From: Candidatus Ancillula prorhinotermitis
GTDB taxonomy: Bacteria; Actinomycetota; Actinomycetes; Actinomycetales; Bifidobacteriaceae
Length of the DNA: 64,000 bases
Direction: 5' to 3'
NCBI GenBank assembly: GCA_031280795.1
Contig: JAITGF010000017.1
Location: 19,613 to 83,612 of the forward strand
Part shown: positions 7,768-17,169 of the stretch, piece after piece
How positions within the stretch are numbered: position 1 is the first letter of the stretch
Layout of the letters: each line of letters starts with the position of its first letter
Program-made: the position numbers and the translations under genes
Notes under the pieces: generated by a model
Databases searched by the model: none
What the model was told of the DNA's origin: nothing
What the model saw: only the letters and a program-made list of their open reading frames with translations

Positions 7768-8241
7768 TTGCATTGCCCATTTTGCAAGAATCCTGACTCA
7801 AAAGTTGTCGACTCACGTCTCCTTGAAGATGGATTTACCATCCGCAGGCGCCGAGTTTGCACAAATGAAAGCTGTGCAAAACGTTTTTCCACTTTGGAAA
7901 CCACTACGCTTTATGTGCAGAAGCGCTCGGGCGTGCTTGAGCAATTCGATAAGTACAAGCTTATCTCAGGTGTGCGCAAAGCCTTCCAAGGCCGGGCAGT
8001 CGATGAAGACGTTCTGCTTAAACTCGCTGGTCAGATCGAAGATGATATCCGCGGGAGAGGCGTTTCTCAGATCGACTCATATGACATCGGCCTAGCGCTA
8101 CTTTCACCACTTTTCGCCATTGACGAAGTGGCATATCTGCGTTTCGCATCCGTCTATCAGAATTTTGACTCACTTGAAGATTTTGAAAAGGAAATCGCTA
8201 AAATACGCGCCACCGCTAAAGAAACTGTAGAAAGTGAATAG
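7768..8241 (+). CDS. nrdR: transcriptional repressor NrdR
   Basis: 157 aa. The N-terminal zinc ribbon has CPFC at residues 3-6 and a second pair in RRRVCTNESC; an ATP-cone domain follows (about 47-137). NrdR binds NrdR boxes and represses ribonucleotide reductase genes when dATP is high. The start is TTG, as the protein must begin MHCPFC; it lies 2 nt after the kinase stop, suggesting translational coupling. The C-terminal AYLRFASVYQNFDSLEDFE resembles actinobacterial NrdR. No nrd genes are present in the window. Confidence 0.96.
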   Translation: MHCPFCKNPDSKVVDSRLLEDGFTIRRRRVCTNESCAKRFSTLETTTLYVQKRSGVLEQFDKYKLISGVRKAFQGRAVDEDVLLKLAGQIEDDIRGRGVSQIDSYDIGLALLSPLFAIDEVAYLRFASVYQNFDSLEDFEKEIAKIRATAKETVESE

Positions 8242-8299
8242 CGGTTGTGTGCTCGCAGGCAATCTCGCGCAGGTTAATTATGCGCACAGAAAACACTAA

Positions 8300-8327
8300 C
8301 TAGATCTTTGAGTGTTCCAAGTCTAGG
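8300..8327. terminator. hairpin between converging nrdR and pgm
   Basis: CTAGA-T-CTT pairs with AAG-TCTAG around a 10-nt loop with one bulged T. It lies in the 97-bp gap between the 3' ends of two converging genes. The T-runs are poor, so it is a weak terminator candidate. Confidence 0.35.
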
Positions 8328-8338
8328 TCGGTTAACTT

Positions 8339-10147
8339 TTACGAAATTGCTTTAGCGACTACCTCCTTTGCTTGGGTCTGGACCTGGGCAAGATGCTCAG
8401 GGGAGATGAAACTTTCAGCGTAGATTTTGTAGACATTTTCCGTGCCGCTAGGTCTAGCCGCAAACCAGGCGTTATCAGTCACCACTTTTAAGCCTCCAAT
8501 GCCGGCGTCGTTTCCAGGGGCTTTAGTGAGCTTGGCGGTTATTTTTTCGCCGGCTAACTCAAGTGCTGAAACGTCTTGGGGAGAAAGCTTCTTGAGCTTG
8601 TCCTTTTCTTCTAGGCTAGCGGGCGCATCAATGCGTTCATACCAAGATTCACCATACTTACCGATCAGTTCACGGTGATGCTCAGCGGGGTTCTTGCCGG
8701 TGCTAGCGGTAATTTCAGAAGCGAGTAGGTCGAGTAGTAAACCATCTTTATCAGTCGTCCACACCTTGCCATTCTTGCGCAAAAAGCTTGCCCCAGCTGA
8801 CTCTTCGCCGCCAAATCCTAGCTCACCACTGATAAGCCCTGGCACAAACCACTTTAACCCGACTGGAACTTCTACTAGTTTGCGCCCGATACCACCACTG
8901 ATGCGGTCGATTAGAGAACTTGATACTAAGGTCTTCCCAACGGCGACGCTACTTGGCCAGTTCGCGCGCGCGCCTGAGAAGAGGTAGTCTATGGCGACGG
9001 CAAGAAAATGATTCGGATTCATCAGCCCTGGAGTGTAAGCATTGTTAGGGTCTACTCCAGCAGCTCCGGTCGACTTCGCATGCGCGTTGGGCACCACAAT
9101 TCCGTGTCGGTCAGAGTCAGCGTCATTACCAGTGCCGATATCGTATCTACTGGCATCCTCTAGGAAGCGATTCACTAACCCCTGCATTGAATAAGGCGAT
9201 GAGCAGTCCATACGAATCTTTTCGTCCCAATCCAGAGTCATGAAAGGCCATCTTGGGTCGACAGTTTCATTCACTACTGTTAAGTTTAGGCCATACTTCT
9301 CAGCAATTACGCCCCAGTACTCAGTGGCAGCACCCCCGAGCGGGTCAGCGCCGATTTTCACTCCAGAATTTCTAATCGCCTCCATATCGATAATGTTCTC
9401 CAAATCATCTACATAATGCGTTCTGAAGTCGTAACGGTGGGTGGTATCTAAATCTAACGCTCGCTCAAATGGTATGCGTGGAACATCTTTATAACCACCA
9501 CTAAGCAGCTCATTGGCACGTGATGCAATCCAAGCAGTAGCGTTCGTGTCAGCTGGGCCACCATGGGCGGGGTTGTATTTATATCCGCCATCGCTCGGAG
9601 GGTTGTGCGAAGGCGTTATAACAATACCATCCGCTAAGCCACCAGCTCTAGAAGGTTCTTCAATCGAAGCAGCGAAGGCGTCGGCACGCAAATTACCCGA
9701 AGTGTCAGAGTTAGCGCGCAAAACAGCATGTGAAATCGCCGGAGTAGGTGTCCAAATCGGCAAATTAGTCGATTGATTACCATCTAATGCCCGGTTGATA
9801 GTGCCAAGAGTTACATGAGAGTCGATGCAGACATCGACCCCAGCTGCACCTAATACTTCTAAAGTGGTCATAAAGGCAGGTAAAGACAGCAAATGCGTAT
9901 CGAACCCCAAGAAGAGCGCTCCAGTGATGCCAGAGCGGTTGCGGTATTCGATAATTGCTGCTGTGATAGTGATTATGTGCGCCTCATTGAAAGCCGAGTT
10001 AAGCGATGCTCCACGGTGCCCTGAAGTGCCAAAAACGACCTTTTGGGAGGGGTCGTCAACATTGGGTTGAAGTTGATAGTAGGCGTCGAGAACTTGCTTA
10101 ACGTCGATTAAATCGCTTTCGATAGCGACCTGGCCTTTTCTGCTCAT
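8339..10147 (-). CDS. pgm: phosphoglucomutase (alpha-D-glucose-phosphate specific)
   Basis: 602-aa cytosolic enzyme that interconverts glucose 1-phosphate and glucose 6-phosphate. The phosphoserine loop is TPSHNPPSDGGYKYN, the Mg2+ loop is DADSDRHG, the sugar-binding loop is GGEESAGASF, and the phosphate-binding loop is ARPSGTENVYKIY. It belongs to the E. coli Pgm subgroup and is slightly longer because of an insertion near residue 370. I chose ATG 10147 (MSRKGQ) because GAAAGGGG lies just upstream; the longer frame to 10213 would overlap accD by 53 nt. It is the last gene of the accBC-accD-pgm run. Confidence 0.93.
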   Translation of the reverse strand: MSRKGQVAIESDLIDVKQVLDAYYQLQPNVDDPSQKVVFGTSGHRGASLNSAFNEAHIITITAAIIEYRNRSGITGALFLGFDTHLLSLPAFMTTLEVLGAAGVDVCIDSHVTLGTINRALDGNQSTNLPIWTPTPAISHAVLRANSDTSGNLRADAFAASIEEPSRAGGLADGIVITPSHNPPSDGGYKYNPAHGGPADTNATAWIASRANELLSGGYKDVPRIPFERALDLDTTHRYDFRTHYVDDLENIIDMEAIRNSGVKIGADPLGGAATEYWGVIAEKYGLNLTVVNETVDPRWPFMTLDWDEKIRMDCSSPYSMQGLVNRFLEDASRYDIGTGNDADSDRHGIVVPNAHAKSTGAAGVDPNNAYTPGLMNPNHFLAVAIDYLFSGARANWPSSVAVGKTLVSSSLIDRISGGIGRKLVEVPVGLKWFVPGLISGELGFGGEESAGASFLRKNGKVWTTDKDGLLLDLLASEITASTGKNPAEHHRELIGKYGESWYERIDAPASLEEKDKLKKLSPQDVSALELAGEKITAKLTKAPGNDAGIGGLKVVTDNAWFAARPSGTENVYKIYAESFISPEHLAQVQTQAKEVVAKAIS

Positions 10148-10160
10148 ATTTCCCCTTTCG

Positions 10161-11843
10161 TTAGAGCGGACGGTTGTCATGCTTTTTGGCAGTGGTATTA
10201 TTCTTCTTGCCACGTAGTAATTCTAAAGCATTGACAATGTGGTTACGCGTTTCATCTGGTGATATCAGAGCGTCAATCGCACCTTTTTCTTGGGACATAT
10301 TCGCATTGATGGTAGTTTTAGTGTACTCATCGATGAGCTTTTGGCGTAGTATATGCTCTTCGCCACGCAATTTTGCTTTAGCAAGGGCTTTGCGGTGAAT
10401 TATCTGCACAGCGCCTTCAGCTCCAAGTACTGCAATTTGAGCACCTGGCCAAGCTAAATTGATGTCTGCACCGATCTCCTTTGACCCCATTACAATATAT
10501 GCACCACCATACGCCTTTCTAAGGACTACGGTGATTAGCGGAACAGTAGCTGTAGCGTAAGCAGTGATTACCTTTGCTCCACGGCGAATGATACCCGCTC
10601 TTTCTTGCTGTAAACCCGGGCGATACCCTGGTACATCTACAAGAGTGATCAGCGGAATGTTGAATGCATCGCAGAAATTCACGAAGCGAGCAATCTTTTC
10701 GGAAGCATCAATGTCAAGCGTTCCAGCATTAAAAGCCGGCTGATTTGCCACAATACCGACCGTTTCGCCGTTAATACGAGCTAGCCCAACCACGCAAGAT
10801 GGTGCAAATAAAGCGTGCACTTCGATAAACTCTTCATAGTCCACGAGTGCATAGATAACGTCAAGCACATCATAACCTTGTTTAGGGTTCTCAGGCACCA
10901 AATCGTTCAAGAATTTAGCATTGGCCTCATCGTTCGCATCGGGGATATAGTCATAACGCTGGTTGGGTTGCTCGGAATTTGGCGGCAGGTAGGAGAGTAG
11001 TACACGTGTATATTCAAGTGCCTGAGCTTCGTCATCGGCTAAGTAGTGGCATACGCCTGACGTTTCAGAATGCATCAGACCTCCACCTAAATCATCGGCT
11101 GAAACATCTTCTCCGGTCACGGACTTCACCACATCTGGTCCAGTCACGAACATGTTGGAATTCTCGCGCGTCATAATGATGAAATCAGTTAGCGCAGGGC
11201 AGTAAACCGCGCCTCCAGCACATGGACCAAGTATCAGCGAGAATTGCGGAATTACGCCCGATGCCTCAGCTGTTTTGCGGAATATTTTGCCGTAAAACCC
11301 GAGTGCCCCAACGCCTTCTTGGATGCGTGCACCACCCGAGTCAAGTAGGGCGATGACCGGCACACGCTCTTTCAAAGCGATGTCTAAAATGTTGCAGATT
11401 TTCTGACCTTCAGCCTCGCCTAGCGACCCTCCTCGATTGGGGAAATCTTGGGCATATACACAAACTTTTTGCCCGTTTACGTTACCAAATCCAGTAATAA
11501 CTGCAGCTGGCATAAATTGCTCTTCGCTTAAGTTGGCGCCAACTAGCGTACCGACTTCAATAAAGGTACCTTCATCAAGAAGTAGATCAATGCGCTCTCT
11601 GGCAGAAAATTTATCTTTCTCGTGTTGTTTTTCACTCGAGTTTTTGTTGAGATCATCCATATGCTCATGTATTTTTGAGTCATGGCTAACTTTCTGCTTG
11701 CGCTTAGCAATCCTAGACTTCGTGGGAGATATAACACCTCTACTACGTACAATTTTACGTGTAATCTTCTTGACGTGTCGCTCAACTTCACTAAGTGTTC
11801 GACCCCTAGGTCTTCTAGTTCCAAACAGGTTCAAAATGCCCAT
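10161..11843 (-). CDS. accD: acyl-CoA carboxylase carboxyltransferase (beta) subunit
   Basis: 560-aa member of the PccB/AccD carboxyltransferase family. With biotinylated AccBC it makes malonyl-CoA or methylmalonyl-CoA. The two crotonase-like halves are present (ARIQEGVGALGFYG for acyl-CoA binding, RAGIIRRGAKVITAY for biotin binding). The residue known to set substrate choice in Streptomyces PccB/AccB (Asp422 against Ile) is Ile here (GGAYIVMGSK), favouring the acetyl-CoA-accepting type. A basic N-terminal extension of ~70 residues before KFSARERIDLLLD is unusual and of unknown role. The ATG directly abuts the accBC stop (TAAATG). Confidence 0.9.
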   Translation of the reverse strand: MGILNLFGTRRPRGRTLSEVERHVKKITRKIVRSRGVISPTKSRIAKRKQKVSHDSKIHEHMDDLNKNSSEKQHEKDKFSARERIDLLLDEGTFIEVGTLVGANLSEEQFMPAAVITGFGNVNGQKVCVYAQDFPNRGGSLGEAEGQKICNILDIALKERVPVIALLDSGGARIQEGVGALGFYGKIFRKTAEASGVIPQFSLILGPCAGGAVYCPALTDFIIMTRENSNMFVTGPDVVKSVTGEDVSADDLGGGLMHSETSGVCHYLADDEAQALEYTRVLLSYLPPNSEQPNQRYDYIPDANDEANAKFLNDLVPENPKQGYDVLDVIYALVDYEEFIEVHALFAPSCVVGLARINGETVGIVANQPAFNAGTLDIDASEKIARFVNFCDAFNIPLITLVDVPGYRPGLQQERAGIIRRGAKVITAYATATVPLITVVLRKAYGGAYIVMGSKEIGADINLAWPGAQIAVLGAEGAVQIIHRKALAKAKLRGEEHILRQKLIDEYTKTTINANMSQEKGAIDALISPDETRNHIVNALELLRGKKNNTTAKKHDNRPL

Positions 11844-13697
11844 TTATGCCTCACTTTCCAATTGTAACTTTATTAATACTTGACCTTGCTTTACAGAGTC
11901 GCCAGCAGTGATGTTAACCTCTTCAACCACGCCGTCTTTGGTGGCAGTGATAAATTTCTCCATCTTCATAGCTTCTAGAACCGCAACTAAATCGCCACTC
12001 TTAACAGTAGTCCCAGGTTCTACAGGTACTGAAACCACAATACCTTGCATAGGTGAAGTGATAACGCTCGGGTCTGAAGTGTCAATGGGGGTGTCATCAG
12101 CATTTTGACGCCGTGAAAGTAGGGAAGAGCGCCTAGGTGCAAGTGCTTGACGAGTAGACGTTGAAGATTGGCCAAATGACCCTAGCAAGCTTTCAGGAAG
12201 CTTTAAAACACTACGCTTTCCATCTATTTCGACAGTGAACGACTTTAGCTTCTCGTCTCGCTTTGCTTCACTTTCATTATTACCTTTACTAGGAGATTGC
12301 TTGAGCTCATCTGGAATTTCTGAAGATTCTTCGAATTGGGGTATGATTTTGTTTTCTAGCCATTTCGTAGAGACTTTGAAACCCATCGCTTCTTGGCTCG
12401 TGAAATCACTATCATCAAACACCACATCAAAGAGGTCGTGAGGTGTGGAAATGCCTACTAGCTCAAACTCTTTAAGAGCACGTTTAGTGCGTGCGATGGC
12501 TTCTTGGCGACTTCTTCCAGTTATGATAATCTTTGCCACCATCGAGTCGAAATCAGTAGTCACTACATCGCCCACCTGAATGCCGGGCTCTAAACGAATA
12601 CCATGACCACACGGCCAGTTGATTTTCTCGATAGTCCCACCAGTTGGTGTCATTCCATTATATGGGCTTTCGGAAGTGATGCGAAGTTCGATAGAATGCC
12701 CGAAATTATCGTTAAGTGCTAAGTTACCACTTTTGCTAAGTGCTTCGCCTTCTGCTATGTGGATTTGCTCAGCCACTAGATCAATTCCAGACACTTCTTC
12801 GGAAACAGTATGCTCTACTTGCAGGCGCGGATTCACTTCTAGGAAGTAGAGTGCTTTAGTGCCATCGGATTTAGTTTCTAGCAGGTACTCACAAGTGCCA
12901 AGACCTTCGTAGCCTACAGTTTCAAAAAGGGACTTCGACCACGTGTAAAGTCGCTCGAGCATTTCGTCATCTACAAAAGGCGCTGGGGCTTCTTCGATAA
13001 GTTTCTGGTTGCGCCTTTGTACTGAGCAGTCACGCGTAGATATTACAGCGAAATTGCCATGAGTATCGCGCGCGCTTTGAGTTTCGACGTGACGTGCGTT
13101 CTCGACGAACCTTTCGATAAAGTAGTAGGATATATCGTGAGAATGAGCACTTAAGAACACGTCAAGGCCGGACTTATCGCGCACGACAGTAATGCCTTGA
13201 CCGCCGCCACCATCGGCACGTTTCAGGATTACTGGGTAACCATGCTCGTCGATGAATCGTTTTACCACATCAGCACTCTCGATGAAGTCGGAAATTCCCG
13301 GGACTGGTGAAACTTTGGCCGCCTCAGCGACTTTGCGCGCTTTTACTTTATCTCCGAGCGCATTTATTGCATCACTGCTTGGGCCTAGCCATTTCACGCC
13401 AGCGTCAGTGCAGGCCGCAGCGAATTCGGCGTTTTCAGAGAGAAACCCGTAGCCCGGGTGCAGAGCATCAGCACCACTTTTGGTAGCGATTTCTAAGACT
13501 TTAGTGCCATTTAGGTACGTGTCAGCGAAATTGTCGCCTTCAAGCGAGTAGGCTTCGTCAGCAAGTTTTACGTAGGGGGCATTACGATCTTGATCAGAGT
13601 AGATAGCCACTGATAAGATTCCTAAATCGCGTGCAGTTCTTACGACCCTCAAAGCAATCTCGCCACGATTAGCAATGAGTATCTTAGATATCTTCAT
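11844..13697 (-). CDS. accC: acetyl/propionyl-CoA carboxylase, fused biotin carboxylase and biotin carrier
   Basis: 617 aa. The biotin carboxylase ATP-grasp part (about 1-450) starts with ILIANRGEIALRV and includes the glycine-rich loop KRADGGGGQGI and VNPRLQVEHTVSEEV. A lower-complexity linker follows, then a C-terminal biotinyl domain with the acceptor lysine in LEAMKMEKF. It carboxylates biotin with ATP and bicarbonate for the adjacent transferase. ATG 13697 is right because MKISKILIANRG is the family start and it lies 6 nt after a TATAAT box; this means a leaderless mRNA. The longer frame reaches through the promoter and is not used. Confidence 0.95.
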   Translation of the reverse strand: MKISKILIANRGEIALRVVRTARDLGILSVAIYSDQDRNAPYVKLADEAYSLEGDNFADTYLNGTKVLEIATKSGADALHPGYGFLSENAEFAAACTDAGVKWLGPSSDAINALGDKVKARKVAEAAKVSPVPGISDFIESADVVKRFIDEHGYPVILKRADGGGGQGITVVRDKSGLDVFLSAHSHDISYYFIERFVENARHVETQSARDTHGNFAVISTRDCSVQRRNQKLIEEAPAPFVDDEMLERLYTWSKSLFETVGYEGLGTCEYLLETKSDGTKALYFLEVNPRLQVEHTVSEEVSGIDLVAEQIHIAEGEALSKSGNLALNDNFGHSIELRITSESPYNGMTPTGGTIEKINWPCGHGIRLEPGIQVGDVVTTDFDSMVAKIIITGRSRQEAIARTKRALKEFELVGISTPHDLFDVVFDDSDFTSQEAMGFKVSTKWLENKIIPQFEESSEIPDELKQSPSKGNNESEAKRDEKLKSFTVEIDGKRSVLKLPESLLGSFGQSSTSTRQALAPRRSSLLSRRQNADDTPIDTSDPSVITSPMQGIVVSVPVEPGTTVKSGDLVAVLEAMKMEKFITATKDGVVEEVNITAGDSVKQGQVLIKLQLESEA

Positions 13698-13703
13698 ATT
13701 GAT

Positions 13704-13709
13704 ATTATA
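13704..13709 (-). promoter_or_regulatory. -10 box of accBC-accD-pgm
   Basis: TATAAT preceded by TGG on the minus strand, 6 nt from the accBC ATG (leaderless). A GCGCGCA box lies 16 nt upstream of the hexamer in place of a TTGACA -35. Confidence 0.6.
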
Positions 13710-13747
13710 CCACATACATTTGATGTGCGCGCAGGTGTTTTGCGGCC

Positions 13748-13771
13748 GGTTTTGCATAGAGAATGCAAACC
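13748..13771. promoter_or_regulatory. inverted repeat in the permease promoter, candidate operator
   Basis: GGTTT-T-GCAT and ATGC-AAACC form an interrupted inverted repeat in the spacer/-35 zone just upstream of the -10 at 13775-13780. A regulator bound here would block or assist the permease promoter. The cognate regulator is unknown. Confidence 0.35.
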
Positions 13772-13774
13772 TGA

Positions 13775-13780
13775 TATAAT
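13775..13780 (+). promoter_or_regulatory. -10 box of the permease gene
   Basis: TATAAT preceded by TGA. The ~58-nt leader contains a hairpin GTGCGG (13802-13807)/CCGCAC (13818-13823) and then AAAGGA before ATG 13844. The leader hairpin sits close to the ribosome site and could modulate translation. Confidence 0.5.
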
Positions 13781-13843
13781 GGTTATATATAATGAACGAT
13801 GGTGCGGTCGATGAGCTCCGCACATAAAGGATGGTGAAGATTT

Positions 13844-15376
13844 ATGCCAAGTGCAAAAAAGGGGAGCAACCCTACCGCAGAATCCGGAAAAAGCGCCGGA
13901 AAAGTTGCCGGGGAAGTAGGTAGTAAAGGCGTTGGTAGCAAGGGCAATGAAGGAGTAAATCCCTTGCAACACGGCGAGCTCAAGCGCGCCCTAAGTAGTC
14001 GCCAATTACAGCTGATTGCTATCGGCGGCACAATTGGCACATCGCTTTTTCTTGGCACTTCAAAGACGATATCTTTGGCAGGCCCTTCCATCATCATTGA
14101 CTACTTGATTGCCGGCGTGGTCGTCTTCTTAACAATGCGCGTGCTAGGGGAGATGCTGATATCAGATTTGCGTTTCCGCTCATTTCGCGACCTAGTGACG
14201 CATTATCTAGGCCCGTGGGGAGGGTTTATCACAGGCTGGATGTACTGGGGGTTCTGGATCGTCACCGGTATGCAAGATTCGGTGGCGGTAAGTGTCTACT
14301 TGGAGGATTACTTCCCGGGCATGCCTCGCTGGCTACCAGGTCTATCAGTAGTGTTAATCATCTTCTTGCTCAACTCGGTGGCAGTGAATGTCTTCGGAGA
14401 AATGGAATTTTGGCTATCAATCATTAAGATTGTCGCTATCATAACACTTATTCTAGTCGGCCTGGTAATGGTGTTTTCTGGGCAGCATTTTGTGTATCAA
14501 ACTGTTGATGCAAACGGTTTACAGAGCTCCCTAGATATGCAATCAAGTTTCAATAACCTGTTTGATTACGGCTTTTTTGGGCATGGTGCATCAGGATTTC
14601 TGCTCGGATTCCAGATGGCGTTTTTAGCGTACACTGGTGTAGAAGTGATTGGTACCACTGCTGCTGAAGTTAAAAATCCGCTTGTAACTTTGCCGCGGGC
14701 GATTAACTCTATACCACTGCGTATTTCCATCTTCTACATCGGGACAGTCTTCGTGATCCTTTGTGCAGTGCCTTGGAACACCATTGCCTCACTTCGTGGG
14801 TCGCCGTTTGTGAACATCTTCACTACCATCGGAATCCCCGCCGCCGGTGTCATTATGACCTTTGTGCTCATAACCGCTGCAGTTTCGGGGGCGAACTCTG
14901 GTCTCTACTCAACTTCGCGTATGCTTTTCGGGTTGTCGATTGATGGTCATGCACCGCGCGCGTTTAGCAAGACTTCGAGAAGCCAGGTGCCGCAAAGTGC
15001 CCTTACTTTTGGCTTGCTTGTGATTGCTATCCCTGTGGTTTTGGTGACCATTTTTGACGACAATCCAATGGATGCCTTCATGATTTTTGCATCATGGTCG
15101 ACCGGCTGTATACTTTGCGTATGGATTCTGGTGCTAGTCTCATATTTCGTCTACGTCAGTAAACACGCCGATCTGCACAACGCATCTACGTTCAAAGCAC
15201 CATTTGGTCGCATTTCCGCTGGGCTTTGCATCGCTTTCTTAAGCTTTATCATAATCATCATGTTCTTTGATACAGTGCCACGCCTTGGCATTATACTCGC
15301 CATCGCATCATTGCTCATCCTGTTCGCCGTCTACCGCTTCAAAGTCCATAAAATTGAACATCTTGAATATGAATAA
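13844..15376 (+). CDS. amino-acid permease, APC superfamily (CycA/LysP-like)
   Basis: 510-aa membrane transporter with ~12 predicted helices. The signature IAIGGTIGTSLFLGTSKTI (start of TM1) and the conserved E in TGVEVIGTTAAEVKNP place it in the AAT family of H+-coupled amino-acid importers. The substrate cannot be read from sequence. A Lys/Gly/Ser-rich tail of ~45 residues precedes the transporter core. The gene stands alone, transcribed away from accBC. Confidence 0.88.
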   Translation: MPSAKKGSNPTAESGKSAGKVAGEVGSKGVGSKGNEGVNPLQHGELKRALSSRQLQLIAIGGTIGTSLFLGTSKTISLAGPSIIIDYLIAGVVVFLTMRVLGEMLISDLRFRSFRDLVTHYLGPWGGFITGWMYWGFWIVTGMQDSVAVSVYLEDYFPGMPRWLPGLSVVLIIFLLNSVAVNVFGEMEFWLSIIKIVAIITLILVGLVMVFSGQHFVYQTVDANGLQSSLDMQSSFNNLFDYGFFGHGASGFLLGFQMAFLAYTGVEVIGTTAAEVKNPLVTLPRAINSIPLRISIFYIGTVFVILCAVPWNTIASLRGSPFVNIFTTIGIPAAGVIMTFVLITAAVSGANSGLYSTSRMLFGLSIDGHAPRAFSKTSRSQVPQSALTFGLLVIAIPVVLVTIFDDNPMDAFMIFASWSTGCILCVWILVLVSYFVYVSKHADLHNASTFKAPFGRISAGLCIAFLSFIIIIMFFDTVPRLGIILAIASLLILFAVYRFKVHKIEHLEYE

Positions 15377-15387
15377 TGCATGAGCTT

Positions 15388-15435
15388 GTGCAGGTAAGGT
15401 TTTTGAGGGGCTAAGTTGCCAAGATGCGCCTGCAC
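15388..15435. repeat. inverted repeat between permease and xylB
   Basis: GTGCAGG (15388-15394) and CCTGCAC (15429-15435) are perfect 7-bp arms 34 nt apart. The right arm runs into the GCACGCG box upstream of the xylB -10. It could be an operator or a loose terminator. Confidence 0.35.
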
Positions 15436-15454
15436 GCGCAAGGAAAATTTGTGG

Positions 15455-15460
15455 TATACT
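15455..15460 (+). promoter_or_regulatory. -10 box of xylB
   Basis: TATACT preceded by TGG, 6 nt before ATG 15467 (leaderless). GCACGCG (15432-15438) lies 16 nt upstream. Confidence 0.6.
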
Positions 15461-15466
15461 TAGAGT

Positions 15467-17038
15467 ATGAGTAATAATGTTCTAGTGGCTGGTGTTGACA
15501 CTTCAACCCAGTCTTGTAAAGTTGTTGTGCGTGAACTTGAAAGCGGCAAGCTCGTACGTTCTGGTAGTGCCGCTCACCCTGATGGCACCGAATGTCATCC
15601 TGATCACTGGTGGAATGCCTTTAAAGATGCTGCCTCGTGTGCTGGTGGCCTCGATGACGTTGCGGCGATTTCCGTAGGGGGGCAGCAACATGGTATGGTG
15701 CTCTTAGACGAAGACGGTGAAGTGATAAGGCCAGCTTTGCTCTGGAACGACACCCGCTCAGCCGTGGCCGCCGAAGACCTTATCGCGGAGTTCGGCGCAC
15801 GCTCTATTGAAAAAAGCCCAGCTGCAGCTTATGATGGTCGCCACATCTCCGAGATTGGCGCCAAAGCATGGGCGGACGCAATCGGTTCGGTACTAGTGGC
15901 TTCAATCACAGTTACGAAGATTCGTTGGGTGGCGGCAACGGAACCCGAAAACGCTAAGCGCATCCGCGCGATTTGCTTACCGCATGATTGGCTTTCTTGG
16001 CGTTTGGCTGGATATGGACCAAAGTCACAAGGTCTCAACCCCGACTTAAACGCCATTTTCACCGATCGTTCGGACGCGTCAGGTACTGGTTATTTTGACG
16101 CAACTGCCGAAAATGGTCTTGGCGCTTACCGTCGCGACTTGCTAGACATGGCGTTGCGACCTGCAGGCATTACTTCGGAAAACATAATCCTTCCACGCGT
16201 CCTTCAGCCAACTGAGCACGCCCTAACCACTACACCTGCGAATTCGGCAGAGAAGGTGATCCCTGAAGATGTGCTGATCGGCCCTGGTGGTGGCGATAAT
16301 GCTGCAGCAGCGTTTGGGCTCGGTCTTAGCACTGGGGAAGTCTCAGTATCGCTGGGCACCTCAGGTGTGGTAGCAGCTATTTCAGCTACACCGACCGCCG
16401 ACCGCACTGGCGCTATCAACGGCTTTGCTGATTGCACTGGAAATTATTTACCACTTGCTTGCACGCTCAATGCTTCACGCGATATCGACGCTGCAAACGC
16501 TATCCTAGGCGTTTCATACGAAGAGCTTTCTGACCTAGCGCTTAAGGCTGAGCCTGGGGCTGGTGGCATTACACTAGTGCCGTACTTCGAAGGGGAGCGC
16601 GTTCCAAACCGCCCAACCGCGAATGCGTCACTCTTTGGGTTGACCTTACAGAATTCCACTCGTGAAAACATCGCTCGCGCATTTGTCGAAGGCATGTTGC
16701 TTGGTCAAAACGACGGGTTAGTTCAGATGCAGAAGATGGGGGTTACGATCCGCAAAGTCTACATGATTGGTGGCTCGATGAAGTCTCCAGCAGTTCGTGA
16801 AATTGCTCCAGCTATCTTTGGGCGCGACATTACCCTTCCAGAAATTGATGAGTACGTTGCTAATGGCGCTGCTCGCCAAGCCGCTTGGGTGTACAATGCG
16901 AAAAATGGCAAGCCAGATGCGCCGCAGTGGAAGTTAAAATCTGAGGAGGTGATTACCGCCCCCGAAACACAAGAAGTCGTTGATAACTATGAAGCTGTCA
17001 AAGATCTTCCGACTAAGGGGGAATTGCTGAATAAATAA
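15467..17038 (+). CDS. xylB: xylulokinase (FGGY family)
   Basis: 523-aa sugar kinase phosphorylating D-xylulose. The N-terminal phosphate loop is AGVDTSTQSCKVVV, the substrate segment is GGQQHGMV and LLWNDTRS, the catalytic Asp lies in GPGGGDNAAAAFGLG, and the C-terminal ATP motif is MIGGSMKSPAVREIAP. Xylose isomerase and a xylose transporter are not nearby, so the gene may also act on xylulose from pentose interconversion. It is leaderless: ATG starts 6 nt after the -10 box. Confidence 0.92.
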   Translation: MSNNVLVAGVDTSTQSCKVVVRELESGKLVRSGSAAHPDGTECHPDHWWNAFKDAASCAGGLDDVAAISVGGQQHGMVLLDEDGEVIRPALLWNDTRSAVAAEDLIAEFGARSIEKSPAAAYDGRHISEIGAKAWADAIGSVLVASITVTKIRWVAATEPENAKRIRAICLPHDWLSWRLAGYGPKSQGLNPDLNAIFTDRSDASGTGYFDATAENGLGAYRRDLLDMALRPAGITSENIILPRVLQPTEHALTTTPANSAEKVIPEDVLIGPGGGDNAAAAFGLGLSTGEVSVSLGTSGVVAAISATPTADRTGAINGFADCTGNYLPLACTLNASRDIDAANAILGVSYEELSDLALKAEPGAGGITLVPYFEGERVPNRPTANASLFGLTLQNSTRENIARAFVEGMLLGQNDGLVQMQKMGVTIRKVYMIGGSMKSPAVREIAPAIFGRDITLPEIDEYVANGAARQAAWVYNAKNGKPDAPQWKLKSEEVITAPETQEVVDNYEAVKDLPTKGELLNK

Positions 17039-17169
17039 CGGATTTCAATCAGGTAGCAGTTTCAAAGCAAACTGCTGAAAAGGGTGCGCGCAAAAAACTT
17101 GCACGTAGTAGGAGTTTACGCGCTCCAAAGCCTAGGGAGCTTAACCTAAAGAGTAGCAATCGTTCATGG

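Noticed and set aside
7267..7773. 168-aa leftward ORF inside the kinase gene
   Set aside because: Antisense to PASTA repeats; no homology features.
13697..13823. Longer N-terminus of AccBC
   Set aside because: The extra 42 residues lie in the promoter and upstream DNA; the conserved protein begins at MKISKILIANRG.
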